From contig JAFGOZ010000581.1 in assembly GCA_016926235.1 (NCBI GenBank), positions 1 through 11,639 of the forward strand: 11,639 nucleotides of DNA, given 5' to 3'. Positions within the stretch are counted from its first letter, which is position 1. Each line of letters starts with the position of its first letter. The notes beneath the pieces are model-generated. The model saw only the letters and a program-made list of their open reading frames with translations, was not told where the DNA came from and did not search any database. Shown here piece by piece: positions 1 through 6,605 of this stretch. The position numbers and the translations under genes were made by a program. Source of the stretch: Bacteroidales bacterium (GTDB taxonomy: Bacteria > Bacteroidota > Bacteroidia > Bacteroidales > UBA10428).

Positions 1-1
1 G

Positions 2-376
2 AGCATCCTGCCCAAGATCCTCATCGGGTTGGGCGTCGTTGCCGTGGCGGCCGTCTTGTATTTTGTGGTTTTCAAGAAAAAGGCCGAACCAGAAATCGAG
101 TATGATATCACAGGGGCCTGGGCTTTAAACTACACGCTGCAGGGAGATACAGCAAAATCGACTACTATCACCTTTTCCGGAGATAAAACAAGTGGGACTT
201 TTAGCGGTCTTGGATATACCGGCACATATACAGTCGATGGCAAGAATGTTGAATTTATTTTTCCAAGTTCAACTAGATATAGCGGTAGCTTTACAGACAC
301 ACAGAATATGTCTGGTACCATTTTGAACTACCAAGGAATTCCGGGAACTTGGACTGCGACAAAAATACTACAATAA
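2..376 (+). CDS. Membrane-anchored lipocalin-like small protein, 5' end cut off
   Basis: The reading frame is open to the window's left edge, so the true start lies upstream; the TTG at 29 falls inside the hydrophobic segment and is unlikely to be the start. The visible protein begins with a hydrophobic stretch (ILIGLGVVAVAAVLYFVVF) followed by KKK, the pattern of a single N-terminal membrane anchor or uncleaved signal. About 90 residues follow that look like alternating beta strands rich in T, S, G and Y, starting DITGAW and ending GTWTATK. This resembles small lipocalin-like or beta-barrel domains of secreted proteins. I do not recognise a specific family and give no function. The first 60 bases are very GC-rich compared with the rest of the gene. 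It is probably an unrelated neighbour that ended up next to the polysaccharide locus. Confidence 0.6.
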   Translation, partial: SILPKILIGLGVVAVAAVLYFVVFKKKAEPEIEYDITGAWALNYTLQGDTAKSTTITFSGDKTSGTFSGLGYTGTYTVDGKNVEFIFPSSTRYSGSFTDTQNMSGTILNYQGIPGTWTATKILQ

Positions 377-423
377 TGGCCTGCAATGTGCCGATGGCTG
401 AGAGTTAAGAATAGTATGGGCCG

Positions 424-716
424 TGCGACGAAGAATTCTGACATATCAACCAGTTTTATGAAAAAATGGCTGAAAAAAACAAGCCCAAGGACCATTAAAA
501 AAAGCTGATCAACTATGTCAACGACCTCCCCGTCCAAGACCGCAGCATTGCTACCAACTGCGAAAAAAAATCGAATTGGGCTGGAAGCAATTAGTCACAT
601 TTGCAGAGGGGCTGCTGCGAACCATCGATTTGTATTTGGCTGATAGCGAATGGATGAAAAAAGTAAAGATTGAGAAGTGTAAAAAGTGGTTGGAAATGAA
701 TTATAAAACAAGATGA
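424..716 (+). pseudogene. rmlB: 3' remnant of dTDP-glucose 4,6-dehydratase (rmlB), multiply frameshifted
   Basis: No intact frame exists here, but joined pieces read like the RmlB C-terminus. From 499 the + frame gives KKLINYVNDLPVQDRSIATN, matching the usual LITFVxDRPGHDRRYAID block. After a frame change within the eight-A run at 563-570 the next frame reads IELGWKQLVTFAEGLLRTID, then LYLADSEW and KKWLEMNYKTR, ending at TGA 714-716. This matches the RmlB ending (ELGWxPxxTFExGLxxTVxWYLxNxxW). A TAA at 496-498 and a TGA at 439-441 interrupt the upstream part, where the similarity (CDEEF, YEKMAEKNKP) is weaker, so the left limit is approximate. The Rossmann fold and the catalytic YxxxK region are absent, so it cannot be active. 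RmlB makes the substrate of FdtA-type isomerases, which fits the two genes directly downstream. This is recognition by eye, without an alignment. Confidence 0.75.
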
Positions 717-868
717 TCAATCGTATGAATCAATTAGCTTTCATCACATATCGCAGTCAGTTTTTGACGTGCGATTGAAATAAAGTAAATAATCAGGTGG
801 AAATTGAGCGTTGAGGCGGAAATAATTAGTTTCCTTTATTTTTGGTTTTAAGCTTTTCAATAAAAAGA

Positions 869-1264
869 ATGCCCCACATAATTAACCTCCCGAAAATTGA
901 AGACGCACGCGGGAATCTCACCATTATTGAACAGGAGAAACAGATCCCTTTTCAAATAAAGCGTGTTTACTGGATTTATGATGTGCCGGGCGGTCAAAGA
1001 CGTGGCGGGCATGCTTTTAAAGAACAGCAGGAGTTAGTGTTAGCGCTTTCAGGCAGCTTTAATGTGATCGTAAATAATGGAAAAGTAGAGCAACGGTTTC
1101 AACTAAATCGATCCTATTACGGGCTTTATATACCACAGGGATTTTGGCGGCATATGGAAAACTTTAGTACCAATGCTGTTGCACTTGTTTTATCCTCTAC
1201 GCCATTCAATAAAGCCGACTATATTCGTAATTACTCTGAATTTATTGAATACAAAAGTAAATGA
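869..1264 (+). CDS. FdtA/QdtA-type cupin (WxcM-like), copy 1, variant active site
   Basis: A 131-residue single-domain cupin of the dTDP-4-keto-6-deoxyglucose 3,4-ketoisomerase family (FdtA makes the 6-deoxy-xylo-hexos-3-ulose leading to Fuc3N, QdtA the ribo epimer leading to Qui3N). The family signature is clear: DARGNLTIIE (residues 12-21), KRVYWIYDVPGG (31-42), RRGGHAFKEQQE (44-55), SGSFNV, LNRSYYGLYIP and WRHMENFS (93-100). The ATG at 869 is preferred over the upstream TTG at 842 because the family normally begins just before this point. The motif usually written HAHK reads HAFK, so the second histidine lining the active site in characterised FdtA/QdtA enzymes is Phe50. Tyr37, His48 and His95 are kept. 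It overlaps copy 2 by four bases (ATGA), implying translational coupling. It may be a ketoisomerase with altered activity or a partner subunit of copy 2. Confidence 0.85.
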   Translation: MPHIINLPKIEDARGNLTIIEQEKQIPFQIKRVYWIYDVPGGQRRGGHAFKEQQELVLALSGSFNVIVNNGKVEQRFQLNRSYYGLYIPQGFWRHMENFSTNAVALVLSSTPFNKADYIRNYSEFIEYKSK

Positions 1265-1674
1265 TAAGCAGCGTTTATAATTGCGGGATAATTGAGCTTT
1301 CCAAAATTCACAACCGGGCGGGCAATATTACGGTTGTTGAAAATCACATGCATGCACCTTTTGATGTTAAACGTGTTTATTTTTTGTATGATGTGCCTGG
1401 TGGAGCGAATCGTGGCGGGCATGCCCATAAAACGCTCCAGCAGTTTATTATTGCTGCAAGTGGAGCATTTGATGTAAAGATAGATGATGGGATCAATGAA
1501 AAAATAATCCACTTAGATCGGCCATATTTGGGACTCCATATTGTACCGGGCATCTGGCGTGAATTGCTGAACTTTTCTTCAGGAGCCGTCTGCCTTGTGC
1601 TGGCTTCTCATCTTTACGAGGTGGATGATTATATTAGAGATTATAATGAATATTTATATTTTAGGAGAATTTGA
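1261..1674 (+). CDS. FdtA/QdtA-type dTDP-4-keto-6-deoxyglucose 3,4-ketoisomerase, copy 2
   Basis: This 137-residue cupin is paralogous to the preceding gene and keeps the canonical motif RGGHAHKTLQQ (51-61), with both histidines (54 and 56), plus Tyr43 in YDVPGG, LDRPYLGLHI and WRELLNFS (99-106). The expected reaction is the cofactor-free shift of the C4 keto group to C3 on dTDP-4-keto-6-deoxyglucose. The sequence does not tell me whether the product has FdtA (galacto) or QdtA (gluco) stereochemistry, so no symbol is given. The ATG at 1261 overlaps the copy 1 stop, with no clear ribosome site, so translation is probably coupled. In a working pathway the product would go to a PLP aminotransferase; the matching gene downstream is broken. 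Confidence 0.9.
   Translation: MISSVYNCGIIELSKIHNRAGNITVVENHMHAPFDVKRVYFLYDVPGGANRGGHAHKTLQQFIIAASGAFDVKIDDGINEKIIHLDRPYLGLHIVPGIWRELLNFSSGAVCLVLASHLYEVDDYIRDYNEYLYFRRI
1663..1667 (+). promoter_or_regulatory. Ribosome binding site fixing the hydratase start
   Basis: AGGAG lies nine bases before the ATG at 1677. This spacing favours 1677 over the TTG at 1671, which would be only three bases from the motif. Confidence 0.7.
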
Positions 1675-1676
1675 AA

Positions 1677-2141
1677 ATGAACAAATTTGAAATTGGTCGT
1701 CATTTTGATGATTTTAAAAAGGGGGATGTCATTTTTCACAGCACATCAAAAACAATTTTTGAGAGTGACAACAATATTTTTTCCCTGCTAACGATGAACC
1801 ATCATCCCCTGCACACCAATATTGATTACGCGGCAAAAAGCCAGCATGAAAGAATTCTTGTCGTTGGTACTCTGGTATTCAGTTTGGTAGTCGGAATGAC
1901 CGTTCCAGATGTGAGCGGCAAAGCGATTGCCAATCTGGAGTACGAAAATGTGGTTCACCTGCATCCTGTCTTCATTAACGATACCATATATGCCAAAACT
2001 GAAATATTGGATTGCATCGTTTCAAAATCAAAACCGGATCGTGGTGTTATTTATGTTGAAACGATTGGCTACAACCAGAATAAAGTCGATGTGATAAAAT
2101 TCAAAAGAAAAGTGCTAATTAAGAGGAGAATAAATGATTAA
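1677..2141 (+). CDS. MaoC-like (R)-hydratase (hot-dog fold)
   Basis: A 154-residue single hot-dog domain of the MaoC/(R)-specific enoyl-CoA hydratase group. The core reads LLTMNHHPLHTNIDYAAKS (37-55). The classic hydratase-2 motif is TGDxNPLH; here Asp is replaced by Asn41 while PLH with His46 is kept. I recall LTMN-type variants in MaoC proteins encoded beside CitE-like lyases, so this need not mean loss of activity. Further support comes from ANLEYENVVHLHPVFINDTI (85-104) and GYNQN (131-135). The likely reaction is reversible hydration of an enoyl-CoA; mesaconyl-CoA-type hydration is possible but unproven. It overlaps the next gene by eight bases. The context suggests a role in making an acyl group for the sugar acyltransferase encoded downstream. 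Confidence 0.85.
   Translation: MNKFEIGRHFDDFKKGDVIFHSTSKTIFESDNNIFSLLTMNHHPLHTNIDYAAKSQHERILVVGTLVFSLVVGMTVPDVSGKAIANLEYENVVHLHPVFINDTIYAKTEILDCIVSKSKPDRGVIYVETIGYNQNKVDVIKFKRKVLIKRRIND
2123..2128 (+). promoter_or_regulatory. Ribosome binding site for the CitE-like gene
   Basis: GAGGAG lies five bases before the ATG at 2134, inside the end of the hydratase gene, and supports this start despite the eight-base overlap. Confidence 0.7.
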
Positions 2142-3015
2142 TTATTTAATGAGAAGCCTCATGTTCGTTCCAGGGCATAACGAGCGGTTGTTGATAAGCG
2201 CCGCAAAATCGAAGGCAGATGTATTACTGCTTGACATCGAAGATTCGGTACCGCTTGTAAAAAACAAGGAAATCGCCAGGAACAATATCGTTAATTGGGT
2301 TTCCGAAGGAAAATTCCGCAACCATCTCGTTTTTCCAAGGGTCAATGATCGGGAAAGCGGGCAACTGCTCAAAGACATTCATCAATTGACCATTCCGGGA
2401 ATTGACGGATTCATGTATCCCAAATCAAAAAAGGGGGAAGACGTTTATTTTATCGACAAGCTCCTTGAAACAATAGAATATGAAAAGAAATTTCCAATCG
2501 GAACTTTTAAACTTATACCGCTCATTGAAACAGCGGCATCTGTTTTAAATGCACAGGATATATGCAAGGCATCCAAAAGAGTTATCGCGGTCGCCTTTGG
2601 TTGTGAAGATTTCATCAGCGATTTGGAGGGAATCCATGATGCCGAGCACCTGAGCCTTTTCTGTCCCCGGGCGATGATTGCTATGGCTGCAAGAGCAACG
2701 GGAGTGATTCCTATCGATACCGTTCATATCAATGTTCACGATCTTGATGACCTCGAACTAAACATAAAGATTGCAAAAAAGGTGGGATATGAAGGCATGC
2801 TTATTTTAAATCCAAAAGAACTCGAATTAGCTCACAGATATTTTTCTCCAAGTGAAGAAGAGGTGAAAGATGCCGAGGAAATGTTAAAGCTGTTTGATGA
2901 AGCGCAAAAAGAGGGGAAAGGGGTTGCGGTAAAAAATGGCAAATTCATCGGTCCTCCCTTGGTGATCGCGGCAAAGAAAATACTGGCCAAACATCAATTG
3001 ATCCAAAAAGGATAA
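2134..3015 (+). CDS. CitE-like HpcH/HpaI-superfamily acyl-CoA lyase
   Basis: A 293-residue TIM-barrel protein of the citrate lyase beta/malyl-CoA lyase group, near the usual family length. Motifs in order: RSLMFVPG (7-14), the CoA/phosphate-facing start; LLDIEDSVP (32-40); FPRVND (67-72) with the substrate-binding Arg69; IPLIETA (128-134) with metal ligand candidate Glu132; AFGCEDF (154-160) with Glu158 and Asp159; and a C-terminal VKNGKFIGPP segment typical of CitE-like proteins. The usual IHP near the end of the barrel reads LNP (225-227). These enzymes make or cleave C-C bonds between acetyl- or propionyl-CoA and a 2-oxo acid such as glyoxylate or pyruvate. Paired with the hydratase it could produce a branched or hydroxylated acyl-CoA. 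The exact substrate cannot be read from the sequence. Confidence 0.87.
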   Translation: MINYLMRSLMFVPGHNERLLISAAKSKADVLLLDIEDSVPLVKNKEIARNNIVNWVSEGKFRNHLVFPRVNDRESGQLLKDIHQLTIPGIDGFMYPKSKKGEDVYFIDKLLETIEYEKKFPIGTFKLIPLIETAASVLNAQDICKASKRVIAVAFGCEDFISDLEGIHDAEHLSLFCPRAMIAMAARATGVIPIDTVHINVHDLDDLELNIKIAKKVGYEGMLILNPKELELAHRYFSPSEEEVKDAEEMLKLFDEAQKEGKGVAVKNGKFIGPPLVIAAKKILAKHQLIQKG

Positions 3016-3018
3016 TCC

Positions 3019-3684
3019 ATGAGTAAAAAAGTCATCATCGTTGGTGGAGAAGGTAATGGTGGTGTTGTGGCCGCTTGTATCGAGGATAACCGTATCAGGT
3101 TTAATGATCACGAATGGGAAGTAGCGGGATTCATTAATGATTTCGAGAAAGGGAAAACCATAAACGGATACCCGGTCCTTGGGGGTACCGATGAAATCGA
3201 TGGAATCTTGAAACATGATTACTACTTTATTTATGCCATACACATGATTGGAAGAAATGTAAAAAGCGAAGAAGTATTCCATCAGATGAATATCCCCCTT
3301 GACCGATTTGCAACCGTTGTTCATAAAACAGCTTTTATCGCCAACAATGCGGTTCTGGAGCCTGGCGTATTTGTAATGTCAAATTGTTATGTAGGTCCCG
3401 CGTCGAAAATTGGATTTTGTACGCTTGTCATGGCGAACGCTCTTGTCGGTCACAACACGACCGTAGGGCCATTGTGCCATTTCTCTGTTGGATCAATAAC
3501 TAGTTCATACATTACAATTGGAAAAGTATCAGATGTTTCCTTGGGAGCTAAGGTTCTCGAAAAACGAAATATCGGGAATTACGCAGTTGCAGGTGCAAAT
3601 TCGTTGATTACCCATGATATCCCTGATTATGAAATCCATGTTGGAAGTCCTGCTAAATTCTTGAAGAGAGTTCGCCTGGATTGA
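3019..3684 (+). CDS. NeuD/PglD-type sugar acyltransferase (left-handed beta helix)
   Basis: A 221-residue protein with the two-part layout of the NeuD/PglD family. The N-terminal Rossmann-like part has VIIVGGEGNGG (5-15) and the family-typical AGFIND and GYPVLGG. The C-terminal hexapeptide repeats (about 104-195) are followed by the end motif VGSPAKFLKR (208-217). His145 in ALVGHNTTVG occupies the place of the catalytic histidine in PglD-type N-acetyltransferases, and His154 follows in LCHFSVG. The expected role is acyl transfer from acyl-CoA to an amino or hydroxyl group of a nucleotide sugar. It starts three bases after the CitE-like stop, with AAAGGA just upstream. Its place between the acyl-CoA enzymes and a sugar aminotransferase remnant suggests it N-acylated the aminated dTDP-sugar, perhaps with a non-acetyl group. 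Confidence 0.87.
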   Translation: MSKKVIIVGGEGNGGVVAACIEDNRIRFNDHEWEVAGFINDFEKGKTINGYPVLGGTDEIDGILKHDYYFIYAIHMIGRNVKSEEVFHQMNIPLDRFATVVHKTAFIANNAVLEPGVFVMSNCYVGPASKIGFCTLVMANALVGHNTTVGPLCHFSVGSITSSYITIGKVSDVSLGAKVLEKRNIGNYAVAGANSLITHDIPDYEIHVGSPAKFLKRVRLD

Positions 3685-3685
3685 A

Positions 3686-4370
3686 ATGATCAAATTTCTT
3701 GATCTTCAAAAAATCAATAATCAGCATGCCGATTAACTCAAAAAGATAGCAACTGAAGTCATTGACTCCGGTTGGTATCTGCTTAGCGAACGAATTAAAC
3801 ATTTTTGAAGCCAATCTGTCATCCTTTGTAGGCGTCCGACAGGCAATTGGTGTAGCCAATGGCTTGGATGCCGTGCGCCCGATCCTGAATGCGTATATTG
3901 AATCGGGGGTGATGAAAGAAGACGATGAAATTATCGTCCCAGCCCATACATATATTGCGAGCATACTTGCCATAACGGATAATCGGTTGAAACCTGTTCT
4001 GGTTGAACCAGATATTCATACCTACGACCTTGACATATCGCTTCTAGAGCAACATCTTACGGAACGCACCCGTGGCATAATGGTGGTTCACCTTTATGGA
4101 CAGGTTTGTTGGAGTGAAGAACTGGAAGCTATAGCCAAACACCGCAACCACGGAATCATCGAAGACAACGCCCAGTCCGTCGAGGCTCTCTGGCATGGGA
4201 AACGAACCGGTTCACTTGGAGATGCGGCAGGATTCAGTTTTTACCCGGGAAAGAATCTGGTATCTTTACCTATTACTGAGATGATACATAATGAAGTGTT
4301 GAGCTTGCCGATTCGCCCCGTGATGAAAATGGAAGAAGTTATTTCGATTACAAAACTAATCAATGAATAA
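3686..4370 (+). pseudogene. Broken DegT/DnrJ/EryC1 sugar aminotransferase (FdtB/QdtB-like)
   Basis: The gene starts one base after the acyltransferase stop with the FdtB-like MIKFLDLQKINNQHAD, then hits a TAA at 3734-3736. The same frame continues as LKKIATEVIDSGWYLLSERIKHF until a frame change at the five-T run 3802-3806; one extra T explains it. The rest reads on in the new frame: FVGVRQAIGVANGLDAV, IIVPAHTYIASILAI, VVHLYGQ, IIEDNAQS and FSFYPGKNL, with the PLP lysine in PGKNL. Immediately after, at about 4257-4264, it jumps to SLPITEMIHNEVLSLPIRPV, the normal C-terminus. The intervening roughly 150 residues of a standard enzyme of about 370 are missing. Three independent lesions make this a clear pseudogene. 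Its parent would have aminated the 3-keto product of FdtA/QdtA. Confidence 0.92.
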
Positions 4371-4378
4371 CGGTTTCC

Positions 4379-5665
4379 ATGAAACAAAAAGTAAATTATT
4401 TATTTAAGAACGAAATGATTGTGACAAGTTTTTATACGGGTATCGGAACGGTTATTGCCCAGTTTTCAGGTTTGGTTGTCTCAAAAATAATCGCTGTCGC
4501 ATTGGGCACTTCGGGTGTGGCAATGGTCAGTCAGTTCATAGACTTCATTACTATGAGTACTTCGATTGCGACGGGAAGTATACAGCATGGTGTTGTAAAA
4601 TATGTGGCCGAGTTTAAAAATAATCGGGAAGAACTGGCAAAAGTGTTCTCAACCTCTTTAAGGATTACTCTGTTTTCTGGGGGGGTATTGGGAGTTCTGA
4701 TTTTTATTTTTTCTGATTCTCTTTCATATTTATTGTTTCAGAAATCTGATTATATTTTTGTATTAAGAATATTTGCAGTAAACATTGTTTTATTTGGATT
4801 AAATACATTACTGATAAAAATCTTAAATGGATTAGGTGAAATCAAAAAACTGGTTTCTGTAACTATTTCCAACAGCCTTTTCGGGTTGTTTATTACATCA
4901 TCGGCAGCTTATTTTTTTGGTTTAAAAGCAGCATTAATTGCCTTGAGTTTCTCCCAATCGGTAGTATTATTTATCTCTTTACTTTATATTAAAAAATCGG
5001 ATTGGTTCAATTGGAAGATGTTTAAGTTATGGTTCGACAAAACAAATGTCATCAGGTTCCTCAAATTTACTTTGATGGGTATTTGCCTAATGGTTTTTCC
5101 TCCCCTTGTCAATATTGGTATAAGAAACTATATCATCGATAATCTGTCGGAAGGACAAGCAGGAATATGTAGCGGATTATGGAAAATATCCAACTCTTAT
5201 CTGAGCATAATTACATTGACCCTCTCCTATTACTATTTGCCCAAACTTTCGAATCTAACTGACAAATCTCTGATTCGCAGAGAAATCATTAATGGCTACA
5301 AAATTCTACTGCCAGCTTTATTTACTATTATCGTCGCGATATATGTATTAAAAGAGAATATCATTCTATTGGTTTATACAAACAAGTTCCTGGAAATGAA
5401 GCCCTTGTTTACCATGCAGCTTATTGGTGATTTCTTTAAAATAGCAGCTTTCCTTCTTTCATATTTGATGCTGGCGAAAGCAAAAACAGTTATGTTTATA
5501 GTTACTACTGTAATCTTTTCATTTTCAAACTATATGCTTTCGGTTCTTCTATTATCAAAAATGGGTTTGAAAGGAATCGCTTATTCGCATGCCATCCAAT
5601 ACGGGTTGTATCTTTTGACCATGATATATTTACTTAGAGATTATATTTATGAAAAGCATAAATAA
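4379..5665 (+). CDS. wzx: Wzx-type polysaccharide flippase
   Basis: A 428-residue integral membrane protein with about a dozen hydrophobic segments and short polar loops, as expected for the MOP/PST exporter family that moves undecaprenyl-linked repeat units across the inner membrane. The start resembles WzxE-like O-antigen translocases: a short polar head, SFYTGIGTVIAQFSGLVVSK, then ALGTSGVAMVSQF. Residues 224-250 (VIRFLKFTLMGICLMVFPPL) mark the usual mid-protein break between the two six-helix halves. It begins nine bases after the aminotransferase remnant with no strong ribosome site. Base composition changes within it, from roughly balanced at the 5' end to AT-rich beyond about 4690. It is presumably specific for the repeat unit built by the neighbouring genes. 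Confidence 0.85.
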   Translation: MKQKVNYLFKNEMIVTSFYTGIGTVIAQFSGLVVSKIIAVALGTSGVAMVSQFIDFITMSTSIATGSIQHGVVKYVAEFKNNREELAKVFSTSLRITLFSGGVLGVLIFIFSDSLSYLLFQKSDYIFVLRIFAVNIVLFGLNTLLIKILNGLGEIKKLVSVTISNSLFGLFITSSAAYFFGLKAALIALSFSQSVVLFISLLYIKKSDWFNWKMFKLWFDKTNVIRFLKFTLMGICLMVFPPLVNIGIRNYIIDNLSEGQAGICSGLWKISNSYLSIITLTLSYYYLPKLSNLTDKSLIRREIINGYKILLPALFTIIVAIYVLKENIILLVYTNKFLEMKPLFTMQLIGDFFKIAAFLLSYLMLAKAKTVMFIVTTVIFSFSNYMLSVLLLSKMGLKGIAYSHAIQYGLYLLTMIYLLRDYIYEKHK

Positions 5666-6575
5666 GCCCATGGTCTCTGTTACTATTTCTGCATATAATC
5701 ATGAGAATTTTGTTGAAAAAACAATTCTAAATATAGTAAATCAGAGTTACGGATTCGAAAATATCGAATTATTAACCATCGATGATTGTTCAACGGATAA
5801 CACTGGAAAAATCCTACGCGAATTGAGCGAAAGGTATCATTTTACCTTTATTCAAAACAAAAAAAACATTGGAGTTGTAAAAAATAAAAATACACTTCTC
5901 AGAATGGCTTCAGGTAAGTATGTAGCCGGTTGTGCTTCGGATGATTACTGGCATCCCGAAAAAATTGAAAAGCAGGTTACTCTGATGGAAACATTAGGTG
6001 ATGAATATGCGGTTTGCCATACTATTGCTTATATTATTGACAAAAATGATAAATTATTGTTCTTTCAGAATAAAGGAGTTCATTTCCAGGAAAATATATT
6101 CCCCAGAATATTGATAGATAACGGAATTGTTGCGCCGTCTACTCTGATTCGTAGAAAAGTTTATAATGAAATAGGATTTCACGATGAGAAATTACTGTTT
6201 GAAGACAGGGAGATGTGGATAAGAATTGGTTTAAGATATAAATTTGCATTTATTAATGAGCCTTTGGTTTATCGGCGGCAAATATCAAATAACCTTTCTC
6301 GTGACATGAATTCTTTTTATATTACTCATTCTGCAATATTTGAGAAATACAAATGTTATTTTGAAATGTACAATTTAATTGGGGAGTATCATTATCTCAT
6401 GTTCGTATATATGTCTGCATCCGATTTTAAAATATCCGTAAGTCATTTAAAAAAATGCAAAAAACTAATTTTCCAAAAGACATCATATAGAGCTTTTATG
6501 AAACTTTTTACTCCTAAAATATTATTTTCCTCAAAAATAGGCTTCAAAATTCGGAAATTTCTTAAAATATGGTAA
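5649..6575 (+). CDS. Family 2 glycosyltransferase (GT-A fold)
   Basis: A 308-residue inverting glycosyltransferase. The N-terminal domain carries MVSVTISAYNHENFVEKTI, then LLTIDDCSTDNTGKIL (41-56), in which the DDCSTDNT block binds the nucleotide. The metal-binding DxD equivalent is SDDYW (97-101) and the candidate catalytic acid block is FEDREMW (184-190). The C-terminal 80 residues are basic and variable, as in acceptor-binding parts. No membrane span is evident, so it is probably cytoplasmic or membrane-associated. The ATG at 5649 overlaps wzx by 17 bases; a second in-frame ATG at 5670 would leave a four-base gap and begin directly at the first beta strand, so the start is uncertain. The donor and acceptor sugars cannot be read from sequence. 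Confidence 0.9.
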   Translation: MKSINKPMVSVTISAYNHENFVEKTILNIVNQSYGFENIELLTIDDCSTDNTGKILRELSERYHFTFIQNKKNIGVVKNKNTLLRMASGKYVAGCASDDYWHPEKIEKQVTLMETLGDEYAVCHTIAYIIDKNDKLLFFQNKGVHFQENIFPRILIDNGIVAPSTLIRRKVYNEIGFHDEKLLFEDREMWIRIGLRYKFAFINEPLVYRRQISNNLSRDMNSFYITHSAIFEKYKCYFEMYNLIGEYHYLMFVYMSASDFKISVSHLKKCKKLIFQKTSYRAFMKLFTPKILFSSKIGFKIRKFLKIW

Positions 6576-6605
6576 TGAGTCTTCTTAAAATATAGATACT
6601 AATAT

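Noticed and set aside
837..844. TATTTTTG, a match to the Bacteroidota -7 promoter pattern TAnnTTTG, 25 bases before the cupin start
   Set aside because: The nearest TTG (811-813) is poorly spaced, and such matches are common in AT-rich DNA, so it cannot be supported as a promoter.
717..868. Gap between the rmlB remnant and the first cupin, inspected for a terminator, small RNA or repeat
   Set aside because: No convincing hairpin, RNA gene or repeat was visible by eye.
2884..3324. Long open frame (146 codons) on the minus strand across the CitE-like/acyltransferase junction
   Set aside because: Both + strand genes it overlaps are clear family members with tight spacing; the antisense product shows no recognisable motif.
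3653..3973. Minus-strand open frame over the aminotransferase remnant
   Set aside because: It is antisense to sequence that reads as aminotransferase on the + strand and has no motif of its own.
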